A stretch of 64,000 bases of DNA from Dactylorhiza incarnata (taxonomy: Eukaryota; Streptophyta; Magnoliopsida; Asparagales; Orchidaceae), in NCBI GenBank assembly GCA_033032865.1, contig JAWHQI010000272.1, forward strand, positions 1,240,001-1,304,000. Direction: 5' to 3'. A program made the translations under genes and the position numbers. The notes under the pieces were generated by a model. The model was not told the origin of the DNA. It searched no databases and saw only the letters and a program-made list of their open reading frames with translations. Shown here piece by piece: positions 1 through 10,740 of this stretch (within the stretch, counting starts at the first letter, position 1; each line of letters begins with the position of its first letter).

Positions 1-813
1 GCTTGCCGATTGGGTGGTCCTCCATGGTCGGCCTCAAGCTTTTGGGTGCCATGTCAACTCCTATCTTGGGGGCTCGAATTCTTCAGGTAAGGTGGGGAAA
101 CTCCTCCTCTCCATCCACTGAAGGAGTTATATGGGTTAATTGGGGAGGGGAAGAGTGTAACTCCTAATTGCCATGAATGGCCATTAATGGCCATTTTCGG
201 CCAAGTGAAAACTCCTCAAATTCCCCCACCCCCCCCCCCCCTATGTGGCCGGGAATGGCCATTAAAATCCTCCAAATTGAATGGGGAAACTGAATGGAGA
301 CATTAGAGTAGGAAATGGTGGCTATTGATCTCCCTAAGCCATGAATGTCATTAATCCCTCTCTTTCTCTCTCCTCCATTCTTGGAGAAAATGAGATTTCT
401 CTCTCCTAATCACCATTTACAGAAATTGATTAATAACTCCTGGTATTCATCAGTCTCCTAAGCTAATGGGCTACTCCAATTAGTCCTAGCCCAAGTGGGT
501 TAGGCTTGATTAAGTCAAATAGGTCATTTTGACCCAAATTTAGTGTGGAGTTGACTTTGGTCAATTTGGCCTCCTCAGTTGACCCCAATGGGTCCTTGGT
601 GCTCTAAGGGGACCCCTACAGTGTTAGGTATGCTATGGTGGTGTCAAAGGGTCAAGTGAGGCCCTTAAGTCCAACCCTTATGCTTGTTAACTAGAAATTG
701 CTATTTGTAGACCACTGTGGTTTCCTTCTTCCTGGCTAAGGCCAAGTGGTCTCTTCAAGCTTCCTAGGGTTTTGTCATGACCTAGTCATGACAAAACCAC
801 TCTAGGGGTCTAG
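1..813. other. Unassigned non-coding stretch upstream of a copia relic
   Basis: I see no credible coding frame or LTR termini here. The stretch holds a C-run near 225-242 and several short repeats built on GGCCATTAATGGCC-like words around 165-260. It ends abruptly where copia gag coding begins near 814. It does not resemble the LTR at 3841, so it is probably not that element's 5' LTR. It may be part of another, unrecognised repeat. Confidence 0.5.
768..798. repeat. Inverted repeat, 13-bp perfect arms
   Basis: The arm GGTTTTGTCATGA (768-780) is followed by 5 bases and then its exact reverse complement (786-798). It lies just before the junction with the copia gag sequence. It could be part of an LTR or a small hairpin; its function is unknown. 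Confidence 0.7.
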
Positions 814-1314
814 TTGTTTGGGGGATGTTACAAGAAGAAGGAAGGACCTAGATGCTTCAGGTGCAACAAGCTTGGTCACTTCAAGAGAGACTGCCAAGTT
901 AATCTTCAGCCAGTGCATGCTCCAGGAAAGGAGGAGGCTGGTTCCAATTCTGAAGGTAGTTGGGGTGGTGGAGGTGCATTCATGACGGGCACTTGTGTTT
1001 GGAAATTAGCTTCCATCAACTATCAGGATGATTGGATAGTTGACTCTGGGTGTGGTCATCACCTCACCGGGGATGAGTCAAAGTTCTCTTCATTGCGAGC
1101 ATATACAGGTAATCACACTATCATTATGACTGATGATACTATACATGCAGTAGAGAAGGAGGGTGTGGTTTCTTTGAATGATGATAGAGGTACTCTTACA
1201 TTGAAGAGTGTCTATCATGTTCCGGGGATGAAGAAGAACCTCTTCTCAGTGACCAATGTTGTGGATGCTGGCTATCACGTTTTGTTCGGTCCAACAGAAG
1301 TGAAATTCTCTTAA
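814..1314 (+). pseudogene. Copia gag C-terminus and protease fragment
   Basis: This is the start of a 5'-truncated Ty1/copia polyprotein. The CCHC zinc knuckle CFRCNKLGHFKRDC (about residues 14-27) binds RNA in the Gag particle. A typical copia aspartic-protease active site, WIVDSGCGHHLTGD, follows near residues 74-87. The rest of Gag is missing upstream, and the frame closes at a TAA before the GAG-pre-integrase region. In an intact element this would be one long Gag-Pol ORF. The 5' LTR and primer site are not present in the window, so the copy is dead. Confidence 0.9.
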
Positions 1315-1325
1315 ATGTTTCAGCC

Positions 1326-2628
1326 GTGAAAGTTGAGGTCACTCATGTAGGGAGACGGGTGAAGGACTTGTTTGTTCTTTTAACAAGTTTTTATCTTGAT
1401 AAGATGAGGGCTAACAACAGCGCTGTTATCTGGCACAAAAGACTTGGGCATGTTGGGATGGATAAGTCGAAGGCTATGGCAGGAAGAGGCCTTTTGAAAG
1501 GTCTGCCTAGCTTGTCATCTTTCAGAGATGGTCACATTTGTGCAGGTTGTCTGTTTGGTAAGGCTCGACGCCTTCCATTTGACAAGTAAAAAAGCATATG
1601 CAAAGCACCATTGAAGTGTATACATGGTGATCTGTTTGGACCTACCAACACTGCCAGACTTGGAGGTAGCAGGTATATGCTGATTTTGGTTGTGACTTCA
1701 CCAGATATACTTGGGTATATTTTATGAAGGAGAAGTCGGAGGCGTTCGAGAGGTTTGTGAAGTTCAAGGACCTGGTGGAAGGTCGGCTCAACCTGTTGGT
1801 CAAGAGGTTCAGAACAGACAATGGAGGGGAGTTCACCTCCAAGGCGTTCTTTAACTTCTGAAGGAAGCATGGCATCCAAAGAGAGCTTTCTTGTGCTCAC
1901 ACTCCACAACAGAACGGAGTTGCAGAGAGGAAGATCCGTCATCTGACGGAGACCTGCAAATGTTGGCTTCATGCAAAGAGTATCCCAAAGTCCTTCTGGG
2001 CAGAGGGAATGTCTTGTGCGGCCTATGTCATCAACTGGATGCCTCTCAGTCCCATCAACATGAAGACCCTCATGAGTTGATGTTCAAGAAGAAGCCAAGC
2101 ATGGAACACTTTCGATTGTTTGGTTCTACCTGCTACGTGCATGTTCTGGATGCCCTTCGAATGAAGCTAGATGCAAAGGCAAGGAAACTAGTCTTCGTCG
2201 GTTATGATGACCGGAGGAAAGGGTGGAGATGCATGGATCCCGAGACACGGAGATATCTGGTTTCTAGGGATGTGTTATTTGATGAGCTGACGTCATACCA
2301 AGGTAGCTCCTCTATAGAGTTACAAGGAAGCAGGGTAGATGGTGGACCAGAGGAAGATGCAAGAGAAGTTCTAGTGGAGTTGCTTGTTTCTCCAGGTGCT
2401 CCAGGTATCTCTAACTCTGGGTCAAGTGCTTCAGGTTCTGGAAGTAGGGGGATCGATGCTCCATGTTTACCTGAAAGGAGAGCTAGTTCAGAAACTACAG
2501 TTGAAGAGGTGGTTCAGATTCAAGCTCTAAGGAGGTCCAAGAGGACCATTATTCCACCAGATCGGTATACAGGCGGAAACTTGGTGAGCTTTGTCTCATG
2601 TTTCTTCGCAGGTCCCCTGGATGAGTGA
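1326..2628 (+). pseudogene. Copia integrase region, broken by stops and shifts
   Basis: The GAG-pre-integrase motif WHKRLGHVGMDKSK lies near 1430-1470 and is followed by the zinc-binding CAGCLFGKA. After a TAA at about 1587, the integrase core continues in other frames: HGDLFGPTN near 1625, TDNGGEFTSKAF near 1818, and PQQNGVAERK near 1905. The long frame from 1891 carries the integrase tail (FGSTCYVHV, FVGYDDRRKGWR) and a Ser-rich linker towards reverse transcriptase. Integrase would insert the cDNA. Several frame changes and the stop at about 1859 make it non-functional. Confidence 0.88.
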
Positions 2629-2679
2629 GAGTCATCTTGTTATGAAAATGTCGTTGGAGATAAGGAGTGGGAAGTAGCC

Positions 2680-3102
2680 ATGGATGAAGAGATGGCTGCC
2701 CTCAGGAAAAATGAGACTTGGGACTTGGTGCCTAAGGTTGAGGGTATTTCACTGGTGACTTGCAAGTGGGTTTTCAAACTGAAGAAGAAGGCTGGTGGAA
2801 GTATTGAGCGGTACAAGGCTCGCCTTGTAGCTCGAGGTTTCTCTCAGAAGTATGGGGAAGATTATGAAGAAATATTCAGCCCCGTTGCCAAGATGACTTC
2901 GGTCCGGGTGGTGATCGCATTGGCAGCTTGCCAAGGGTGGAAGATTTGGCAACTCGACGTGAAGAATGCCTTCTTATACGACAAGATTGACAAGGATATC
3001 TTCATGGATCAGCCACCTAGTTATGTATCCAAAGAGCACCCAAGATATGTTTGCAAGCTCAAGAAGGCTCTTTACGGCTTGAAGCAAGCGCCTCAGGCGT
3101 GA
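2680..3102 (+). pseudogene. Copia reverse transcriptase, N-terminal half
   Basis: These are classical Ty1/copia RT motifs: WDLVPKVEGISLVTCKWVFK, YKARLVARGFSQKYGEDYEE, FSPVAKMTSVR, and the first catalytic aspartate in QLDVKNAFL. It ends in KKALYGLKQAPQA followed by TGA, where the family has a Trp codon. It is the continuation of the preceding integrase block, separated from it by a TGA at about 2626. Confidence 0.93.
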
Positions 3103-3192
3103 TACGGGAATATCGCAGAATACCTCCAGTTCTGCGGATACTTTGATTCTGATTCAAGCCTATTCGTAAAGAAGACGGGGGAGCTTCAGGTC

Positions 3193-3840
3193 TTGGTGTT
3201 TTTGTACATTGACGATATTGCTTATGCAATTGGCAGGGTGAGTCGGATTATGGCAGAGCATCGGAAACCTCATCTTGTGGCGGCTAGGAGTATCTTGAAG
3301 TATGTCAAATCCACCTTGGATTTGGGTCTCTTCTACGGGAGAGATTCGGGCTTTTGCTTGCACGGGTACATGGATGCTGATTATGGAGGAGACTTAGATG
3401 ATCGGAGGTCGACGTCTGGATATGTCATTATGATAGTCTCTATAGCTATATCATGGTGCAGCAAGAAGCAGAATTATCTGTCTGTCTCTACCACAGAAGC
3501 GGAGTACAAAGTCTCGACTTTGGCAGCTCAGGAATCCATCTGGCTTAGGAGGCTTGTGGAAGACATTCATAAGGAGGTGTGAGGTCCTACTCTACTACAT
3601 GGTGACAATGAGAGTGCTCTCAAACTGGTAAACAATCCAGTCTGTCACGCGCGTACAAAGCACATAGAGATTCATCACCATTTTGTTCGTGAGAAGGTGT
3701 TGGAGGGATCTTTGATTATGGATCATGTGTAGAGCAAGGATAACATTGCTGACATATTTACTAAGCCGCTGTTGAAGGGACAATTTGGACGGTTGTAGAG
3801 TTTGCTTGGGCTGACTTCCACTTCCCACTTCAAGGGGGAG
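3193..3840 (+). pseudogene. Copia RT catalytic site fused to RNase H by an internal deletion
   Basis: The YIDD catalytic box (3205-3216) is followed directly by AYAIGRVSRIMAEH. In intact copia polyproteins that motif lies roughly 100 residues further on, so a near-exact in-frame deletion has fused the two. RNase H follows: GYMDADYGGDLDDRRSTSGY, then STTEAEYKV, ending at a TGA near 3580. The tail continues through further stops (DNESALKLVNNP, KHIEIHHHFVREK, DIFTKPL) up to the polypurine tract. Confidence 0.9.
3829..3840 (+). other. Polypurine tract of the copia relic
   Basis: TTCAAGGGGGAG directly precedes the TG that opens the LTR at 3841. This is the expected plus-strand primer position at the end of a copia element. 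Confidence 0.8.
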
Positions 3841-4800
3841 TGTTAAATTTTCGAAGTGGAAGTGGAAAGGTGCTGGGCGGTCTGTAGATTGGAGACCAAA
3901 GAGACCGCGCGGTCTGCGCTGGTGTTCTGGTCGGTTTGTCTCAGGTGATATGTTCTGGGAGCTCTGATCTGGGAGACTGCAAAGTGTCCAGGCGGCTTAC
4001 GCAGGTTGTTCTGGCGTGTTCAAGTCGGGCAGTTGTTCAAGTAGGTCTACCTTCTTGCAGTGACCGGGCGGTCTGACGACTTGTTCTAGTCGGTCTGGGT
4101 TTCTGAAGAAGTGTTTTGCTTTTGCAATAATGACCGGGTGGTCTGTTTTGGGAGACCGCGGTTACCGGGCGGTTTGTATGGAACTTTATGGTCTAATAAG
4201 GGAGTTGTTAGCTATGCTTAGCTCGGGTGGTCTGCTTTGCCAGACCGCATGCGGGTTGATGGGCGGTTATTGTATCCCTCTTTCGGCGGTGACGGCATCC
4301 ATCTTCTTGCCTATAAATAGGGGTGTAAGGCCCGTCATTAATAACGAAAAACTGTAAGAACCAAAGTTGCCTTGATTGTGCTGGTCTCTTTCTAAGGTCG
4401 CGCGGTCTGAGCTTTGTCTGACCGGTTTGTTTGTTTGCAGTTTAGAGGCCAGCAGTTACCGTCAGCATTCTCCCTTCTTCCAGCTTTGAATAAACCAGTC
4501 CGGCAGCGGTCTGTCTGGGCAGACTGTGTTTAAGTGTTCTTGAACTGTGCAGCGGACTCAGTTGATCAGGCGGTCTTGAGTGCGGTTTACAGCAGGAAGC
4601 AGTTTCTTTGTCAAGTGTTCACAGCAGTTGAATAAAGCAGCAGGTCGAGCGGTCTGTGGATGCAGGTTGATAGGTGCAGTCTGCTCTATTCGCACGGTCT
4701 CAGGGGTTACCGCACGGCTTGTCTATTCGCGCGGTCTGGCGATCTCAGTTTGTCAGGTCGCCGGCAGCTTGTATTTTTTGTGTTTTGTGCTTCTCTCCTC
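3841..4800 (+). repeat. 3' LTR of the copia relic (right end unresolved)
   Basis: It starts TGTTAAATTTTCG right after the polypurine tract. It is studded with the word GCGGTCTG and the related GACCGCGCGGTCTG, and has a TATA box at 4312-4319 (CTATAAATAG context). The end is not clear. TTTTTTAACA ends at 4969 and mirrors the TGTTAAA start, but a possible minus-strand RNase H remnant at 4809-4860 argues for an end near 4800-4817. No second copy of this LTR is present. Confidence 0.65.
4312..4319 (+). promoter_or_regulatory. TATA box in copia LTR
   Basis: TATAAATA in the context CTATAAATAGGGG, about 470 bp into the LTR. It is in the right place and orientation to drive the retroelement transcript. 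Confidence 0.65.
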
Positions 4801-4808
4801 CGTGATTC

Positions 4809-5558
4809 TTATGAGTCATGTCTCGCCATGTATACCTCCAATTGTAAAGAGATAGTTAATGCCAAAGCACTATTCGGTCTTCCCATTGTCATTGTGTTGC
4901 TACACTTGTGGAAAGTTTGTGAAGTGTTCTGCATGTTTACTTCAACTCTGGACCTCAAATTTTTTAACATAAAGTCCCGAAACCCTGTTTCAGCATACTC
5001 TCCTCCTCGATCACTCCTAAATCGCTTAATTTTCAGGTTTAACTGATTTTCTACCCAAGATTTGAAGATTCTGAAAGTCTCGAATGCTTCATCTTTCGAT
5101 TTCAAAAGATATACATGACAATATATGCAATAATCATCCCTAAACGTAATGAGATACTTCTTACCCCCTCTAGTGACATGACTACTAAAATCATAGAGGT
5201 CTGAATGTATCAAATCAAGAAGTTGTGTGTTTCTAGAAACTGATTTAAATGGTTTTCTGGTGATCTTGGTTTGTGCACGCACCTCACATTTATCAAATCG
5301 AATAGAAAGATCTAAGGGGATTTTATGACTCTTAGCTAGATCCCGCATTTTCCTATAGTTCACATGTCCTAGTCTATTATGTAAAAACTTAGGATCTATT
5401 AAAATTGAACTCACTTGATTTATGCTTTCATTATTAAGGCTAAGTCTATACATTACGTTGATCAAATATGCACAACCAAAGTAATGTGAATTAACAGTTG
5501 AAATTATTCTACCGCTAGAGGTTGTGAAAGACATTCCAGTTTTATCTAACAAACTCAT
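4809..5558 (-). pseudogene. Minus-strand copia integrase relic
   Basis: Reading leftwards: HNRLGHVNYRKMRDLAKSH (GAG-pre-integrase His motif), one zinc-knuckle cysteine in KCEVRAQTK where the family has CxxC, then the integrase core DLIHSDLYDFSS...GGKKYLITFRDDY and RSDRGGEYAETGF. Homology stops near 4960, shortly after the second catalytic aspartate. The remaining frame looks unlike integrase. Its last part (4809-4860) resembles the RNase H motif ALSTTEAEYMA after small indels, which would mean a deletion joined integrase to RNase H. That last point is an inference. Confidence 0.8.
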
Positions 5559-5636
5559 AGAAATTAAGTTTTTAGTTAAACTAGGAACTACTCTAACATG
5601 TTGTAAAGTTAAAGTTTTACTTGAAGAGATGACTAG

Positions 5637-5846
5637 CTATAATGTCCCAACATACTTAACTTTGGTATCTCCTCCATTGCAGTTTTCCACCTTGTCACTA
5701 ACCTCTGTTACATAAGTGAGAAGAGCTCTGTCATTCGTCACATGACAGGTTACACCACTGTCCAACCACCACTCTGAAGACGTGCTACGGTGACTGCTCC
5801 TAATCATAATCACAAAGGACGTAGGACCAAAGATGTCTACCAACAC
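5637..5846 (-). pseudogene. Minus-strand copia protease relic
   Basis: It contains SEWWLDSGVTCHVTND, the Ty1/copia aspartic-protease active-site signature that cleaves the polyprotein. It is continuous in order with the integrase relic to its left and the gag relic to its right, so all belong to one minus-strand element. Confidence 0.85.
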
Positions 5847-5889
5847 ATTCGTATCATTCTGTGGGGATTCCTCCTTTTTCTTTTTCGGA

Positions 5890-6650
5890 CCTTTACATTC
5901 AGCGGCCCAGTGACCCCCTTGCCGCAGTTATGGTACTTTCCTCTCTTCCTTTTGAGAGAGAGCTTTTTGGCCGGTAGCTATGTAAAGGCTTCACTTTTGG
6001 GTGCTGCGAGCTTCCGATGAGGCTTGCTGGGACGAGAAATGAAGTTGGCAACCTAAGAGGGTTGGTCAGCTTGCTCTACGCTTTTACCAGCAGCATTCTG
6101 ATCTACGATGTGAATGAACCTTTTGAGCTCATCCAATGCGATCTTTTCCTTCAGTCTGTGCATTTCAGTCTTGAAGGTATTACATTCAGGAGGCAGTTTT
6201 CTCAGAATCAGACTCACAAACAGATTATCAAACATATCAGACTGCTCGCATTCCAGATTGATACGCAAGTTTTCCAGATCAATAAGTTGAGAAGTGACTG
6301 ATGAGTTTGAATTAAATTTGAAATTATAAATTTTACTCGCCGAGGAGAATCTTCGACAGTCCTTCATCTTTCTAGAAATATGCGTTCAGGCGATCCCAGA
6401 TTTCATTAGCAGTCTTGTATGCACTGCAGGTCATGGCGTGGCGAAGGTTGAGGGAATTCAAGAGATAATCCATGCAAAAGTCCTCGTCCTTGCTCCACTG
6501 GTACTCGTTCATGTCCTTACTCATCGTAGAAAAATTGCTGAGGATGGTGTAGAAAATTTCGCGCTCTTTCATGCCCAATTGGACATGGATTTTCCAAACA
6601 TGGAAATCAGTAACGTCAAAGGACTGCAGCTTAACGATGTCGTAGGTGCT
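5890..6650 (-). pseudogene. Minus-strand copia gag relic with lost zinc knuckle
   Basis: The N-terminal part (KLQSFDVTDFHVWKIHVQL, about 6560-6640) and ANEIWDRLNAYF (about 6375-6410) are typical copia Gag. The frame breaks near 6368 and resumes in 6053-6367 (DLENLRINLECEQ... LRKLPPECNTFK). A zinc knuckle is visible near 5898-5945. Its first Cys codon is now Tyr (YHNCGK) and a 1-base deletion shifts the GHWAAECK half. The open frame continuing to 7010 is probably LTR or leader rather than Gag. Confidence 0.82.
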
Positions 6651-6960
6651 TCCTTTTAATATGTTTTCACACAGAAAAATAAAACCAGTAAAATGTCGTC
6701 TGATCCGTAAAAAGGCGAGTGAGAACCTTCGGATCCAACCCAGTAATTTGTGCTCTTTACCGCCTGAAATTAATTGCCAAAGAGTAGATTTGATCTGAGG
6801 GATTAGACTACAAACCTCTTCCTCCTTGAGAAGAAGAAGAATTCTGAATTGTTTTCGGTGAGATGCAGCACGAGAAAAATGAGATAGGAGGTCTTCCTTC
6901 TTCTCGATCTCAGACGAGCAACCACATGAGATAGCATGCGCAATAAAATGATTGGGATGC

Positions 6961-6972
6961 CCTATATATAAA
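6961..6972 (-). promoter_or_regulatory. Possible TATA box of the minus-strand copia relic
   Basis: On the minus strand this reads TTTATATATAGG, about 320 bp upstream of the gag-like homology. This suggests that at least part of 6650-7053 is the relic's 5' LTR or leader. The LTR limits cannot be set because the 8.15 kb element has split this region. Confidence 0.4.
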
Positions 6973-8159
6973 GCAGCGCTGAAGAATGACAGATCTTCGT
7001 CATGATCCACTACTGCAGCTATAACATATTGGTCAAGGCTTGTCGGTGTTGTGAGAACTGTTGGGAAAAACCCCTTGGATTTAACTTAACAAATTATCTA
7101 AAGTGATTTTATCTCTTGGGATTTAATTACCCATTTGCATAGTGAGGGTAATATGGTCATTATATGTCTTAGGATATCTCACTCGACTTAGGGTGACAAG
7201 ACCATATCGAGACAAGTAGAATTTGGGTTAAGTTAACAATTGCGTCGAATAGAAATCGACGCAACATCGAATTCATGTCGACGCAACTTAGACTAGAAGT
7301 CCAAGCAACTCAACTTTCTATCAAAGTAGATCAATTCGGCACTACGACGAAAGGATATCGACGTAGAGGAAATGGACATATCTAAGTATCATTACAAGTT
7401 GACGCAGCTTTGACTTCAACTCAACGCAGAAGAAAGAATCTGTCAAAGCCATCTGAAGTCGACGCAATGTCGACTACAATTCGACGTAGATGATGAAGTT
7501 CAGAGCCAAGCCTTCCACTCGACGGTTATGTCGATAAGTAATCGACGCAACGTCGACAACAGAGTTCAATCAGAGAAAGAATGAATTCAAAGTTGCTTTT
7601 GCAAGAACTCGAAGGTGCGTCGATAAGAGAAAGAGAGAAATCGACGCAACGTCGAATGCAGTCTAAAAAGGTAACCTTTTCAGCTGTCATTTTGGAACTC
7701 TCTCTCAAGGCCCACAATACTGAAGACCGTTCTACAATGGTTCATTTATTGCCTAGAATAGAAAGGAGCAATAAAGAAGACAACAAAAGCTTTCTTGGAA
7801 AGGATAAAGACAGTTGGCAGACGGGTCGAGAATAAATGAGGAAAGGAAGAGAAATTATCCAGGCCAATACCTTTTCAGCACACTCTTAAAGAGGAAATGA
7901 ATTCAAATTAAAGGATGGACAATAAATAAGAAGATTATAGAGAATAAATGAGAGCATTCAACACATATTCGGTATTCTGTCGATTAGGGTTCTTCTTCTT
8001 CTTCCTCCTGAACCCTAAAAGATAGTGAAGAACAAATACTGCTCTCTCTCAGTACAGTGAAAAACAGAAGGCTGCTCTTCATGACATATCATATAGTAGC
8101 CAGATTTCAATAGAAGAAAGAGATAGGATCTGAAGATCATAACCTCTGCAAATCATCTC

Positions 8160-8167
8160 TATAAAAA
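8160..8167 (+). promoter_or_regulatory. Candidate TATA box in the 5' LTR
   Basis: TATAAAAA occurs in the LTR, upstream of the LTR's direct repeats. The 3' LTR has TATCAAAA at the equivalent place (about 14640), so the box is degraded there. Confidence 0.45.
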
Positions 8168-8322
8168 GCAGGGGTTCATCTTTAGCAGATCCAGAAAAGA
8201 GAAGACTGAAGCAGAAGGCTTCATCATAATTCTAATAGCAGAATTCTTCTCTCTACTTCTTTCTCCTTTCCTTCACCTTTCCTTCATCTGTAAAAGTGTT
8301 TTTAGAATCCCTCTTCCAAAGG

Positions 8323-8450
8323 ATTCAGTGGTTCAAGATCTCCTTATCAAAAGATCTGTGGTTCAAGATCTCCTTATCAAAAGATATGTGGTTCAAGATC
8401 TCCTTATCAAATGATCTTTGGTTAAAGAGTCTCCTTATTAAAAAAACTCA
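8323..8450 (+). repeat. Direct repeats of about 30 bp within the 5' LTR
   Basis: About four units of roughly 30 bp share GTGGTTCAAGATCTCCTTAT. The last unit is diverged. The same array recurs at about 14808-14935 in the 3' LTR with slightly different unit sequences. Confidence 0.8.
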
Positions 8451-8744
8451 GGCACAGGTGTGCTTGCCTACCAGGTGGTAGATGAGGGGAGTACCCACAT
8501 TTTGGGGAACCTTTATAGAAAATCCATGTGTCTGTGTTGTGCTTTTATGTGCTGACTCATTTATCTTTTCTGCACATTTACTTTCAGCAATATTTATTCT
8601 GCATGTGTTTTGTTTGTGAGCATAATTACTTAGTTAGTTTTATTGATTGCACAGTTAAGATATAAAAAGATTTAAATCTCTATTCACCCCCCCCCCCCCC
8701 CTCTCCTTTAGTGGATTCTTAGAGGCACACTGTGCACTTTCAAT

Positions 8745-8755
8745 TGGTATCAGAG
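8745..8755 (+). other. Primer binding site (initiator tRNA-Met type)
   Basis: TGGTATCAGAG lies 2 bases after the LTR end. It is complementary to the 3' end of plant initiator tRNA-Met, the usual primer of copia elements. Confidence 0.9.
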
Positions 8756-8842
8756 GGAGGTTGATCATTAAAAAGGTTAACACTTTGATCAAAAAGACCT
8801 CCTACTCTTATTTCTTTATTTCAAATATATTTTATAAAGAAA

Positions 8843-10417
8843 ATGAGTTCTAAGTATTATGCTTCAACAAGACCTCCAGTGTGTAACTTGAATAAGTTCG
8901 CACTCTGGAAGGCCAGAATAAAGTTGAATATGAACTCTATTGATGAGGACATTTTTGATGTTATCATCTTAGGTCCTCCAGCCTCATACAAGAAAGATGT
9001 CAGTGGATCTTCAACCCAGGAACCTATGCCCAGGGCTGAATGGACTGAAATAGAGAAAAAGTAGAAGGAATGTGATGCTAAAGCTATGAATATTTTGGTC
9101 TCCACAATGTCAGATGACATTTTCCAGAAGGTTGCTGGCTGTTAATCAGCTAAAGAAATCTGGGAGTCACTTTCAGACTTGTAGAAGGAAGTGCTGATGA
9201 AAGAAAGGACAAGAAGTCTCTTCTCATATCCCAGTATGAGAACTTTCAGAAGAAAGCTAAAGAAATAATTGATGATATGTATGGCAGATTCAGCATTATC
9301 ATTAATGGGCTCAGGGACTTGGACAAGGAGATATCCTTGACTGAATTAATGATAAAATCCTCATGTGCTTCCCTAGCTCATGAGATTCAAGGATCTGGGC
9401 AATCAGAGAGTCCAGATGCCACAGAGAAATCTCAACTGAGGCTTTGCTAGGAAAGCTTAATTCATATGAGATGCTTTTGAAAAACAAGGCTGAATCAGAG
9501 GAAAGGTAGACAACTCCAGCTCCTGTCCAAAGGAGCCTTGCTCTAAAAGCTACTGAAGGAGAGCCCTCCACCCCTAAAGATGAAATGTTCAGTCTCCTAT
9601 CAAGGAGATTCAATAAATGGGTCAAGACAGAAGACTCTCAAGGAGAAGAGAAAGAGACTCAAGACCCGGATATGATAAAACTCCAAAGAAGAAGATTATC
9701 TGATTCACTTGCAATAAATCAGGGCACATTGCTCCTGAGTGTACACAAGAACAAAGGGACAGAAGCAGCAGCAAAGATGAAAAGAAGAAGAAGTCTTACA
9801 ATGGAAAAGACAAGAAGAAAGCTAAGGGTTTCATTGCTGTAACCTGGAGTGGCACTGAAGAAGAGTCAAGCTCCTCTTCATCAGTGAGTGATGAGGAAAA
9901 AGATGCTGAAGCAGCCTGCATGATGGCATTGGGGATGTCATCAGATGATGAAGAAGAACATGTAACAATGTTTGATAATTTTGATTTTAATTCAGATGAT
10001 TTCAAAATCTGCTTTAAAGATTTTTGCAATGACAATCTCAAAACTCAAAAGGAATTAGAAGCAAATAGGGAAGAACTAGAGAACCTTAGGAAAGATAATG
10101 TCTATCTAAGAAATGAGGACTTAATAGATGAAGTTAATAATAAGGAATCAGAACTGATTAAAATAAGAAGTGAAAATCAAGAATTAAAGGAAGAGCTAGC
10201 AAAGGCAAAAGCCTTTGAGGACTCACTCAATGGGAGGAGTCAACAGTTTATAGACATCACAGAAAATCTCTCCATGAGATTTAATCACTTGGGGTTAGGA
10301 GCAGACTCATCCACTAGCACAGAAATCCCTAGGAAACCTGCCTGGAAAAATCCAATTAGCTTCATTATACCTAGTGACTATAAATCCTGTGAGGACAGTG
10401 CAAAAACTAAAAATTAA
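8843..10417 (+). pseudogene. Sirevirus-like gag, interrupted
   Basis: It starts MSSKYYASTRPPVCNLNKFA and continues with copia Gag core sequence (LWKARIKL; after a TAG at 9062, AKEIWESLSDL and then DMYGRFSIIINGLRDL) across several frame changes. The zinc knuckle at about 9701-9742 reads as TCNKSGHIAPEC, with its first Cys codon changed to TGA. The last block (9884-10417) is open for 177 residues and consists of an acidic patch plus a coiled coil (KELEANREELENLRKDN). Just downstream, SKGPKVTWVPFN (about 10705-10740) resembles the Gag-Pol linker of Sirevirus-type elements. Gag would form the particle shell. Confidence 0.8.
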
Positions 10418-10740
10418 GAAACTGGTAAATCAAAGAAAACAACTCAAGGTAATGAAGCAAATCTCAACAAATAAAAGAAATTCCAAGGGAAGAGTAATGC
10501 AGAGAAATCAATCAATCAAAAAGCTAAAGACAAACCAAGTGTAATAAAACATTATGCTGATCTTTTATATTTAGATACATTCTATACTCATTTTAAGTAT
10601 CAGAATAATAAGCATAGGTTTGGGAAACTGATTCCTTATCATCCAAAAAGATATCATGAAAGAACCTTCTATTCTTTCATTGAACCCTACAATGGTAAAA
10701 GCAAAGGGCCCAAGGTAACCTGGGTTCCTTTTAATGTTTG

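Larger units (their letters stand above)
7059..8742 (+). repeat. 5' LTR of the 8.15 kb element
   Basis: It is 1684 bp, bounded by TG...CA. The first half is full of GTCGACGCAA-type words, including the palindrome TCGACGCAACGTCGA at 7542-7556 and 7641-7655. TATAAAAA lies at 8160-8167. A direct repeat of about 30 bp built on GGTTCAAGATCTCCTTATCA occupies 8323-8440, and a C-run lies near 8688-8701. It is visibly very similar to the 3' copy, with scattered substitutions and small indels. Confidence 0.93.

Noticed and set aside
6650..7010. N-terminal extension of the minus-strand gag ORF
   Set aside because: It contains a TATA-like box, and similarity to copia Gag begins only near 6640. It is more likely LTR or leader.
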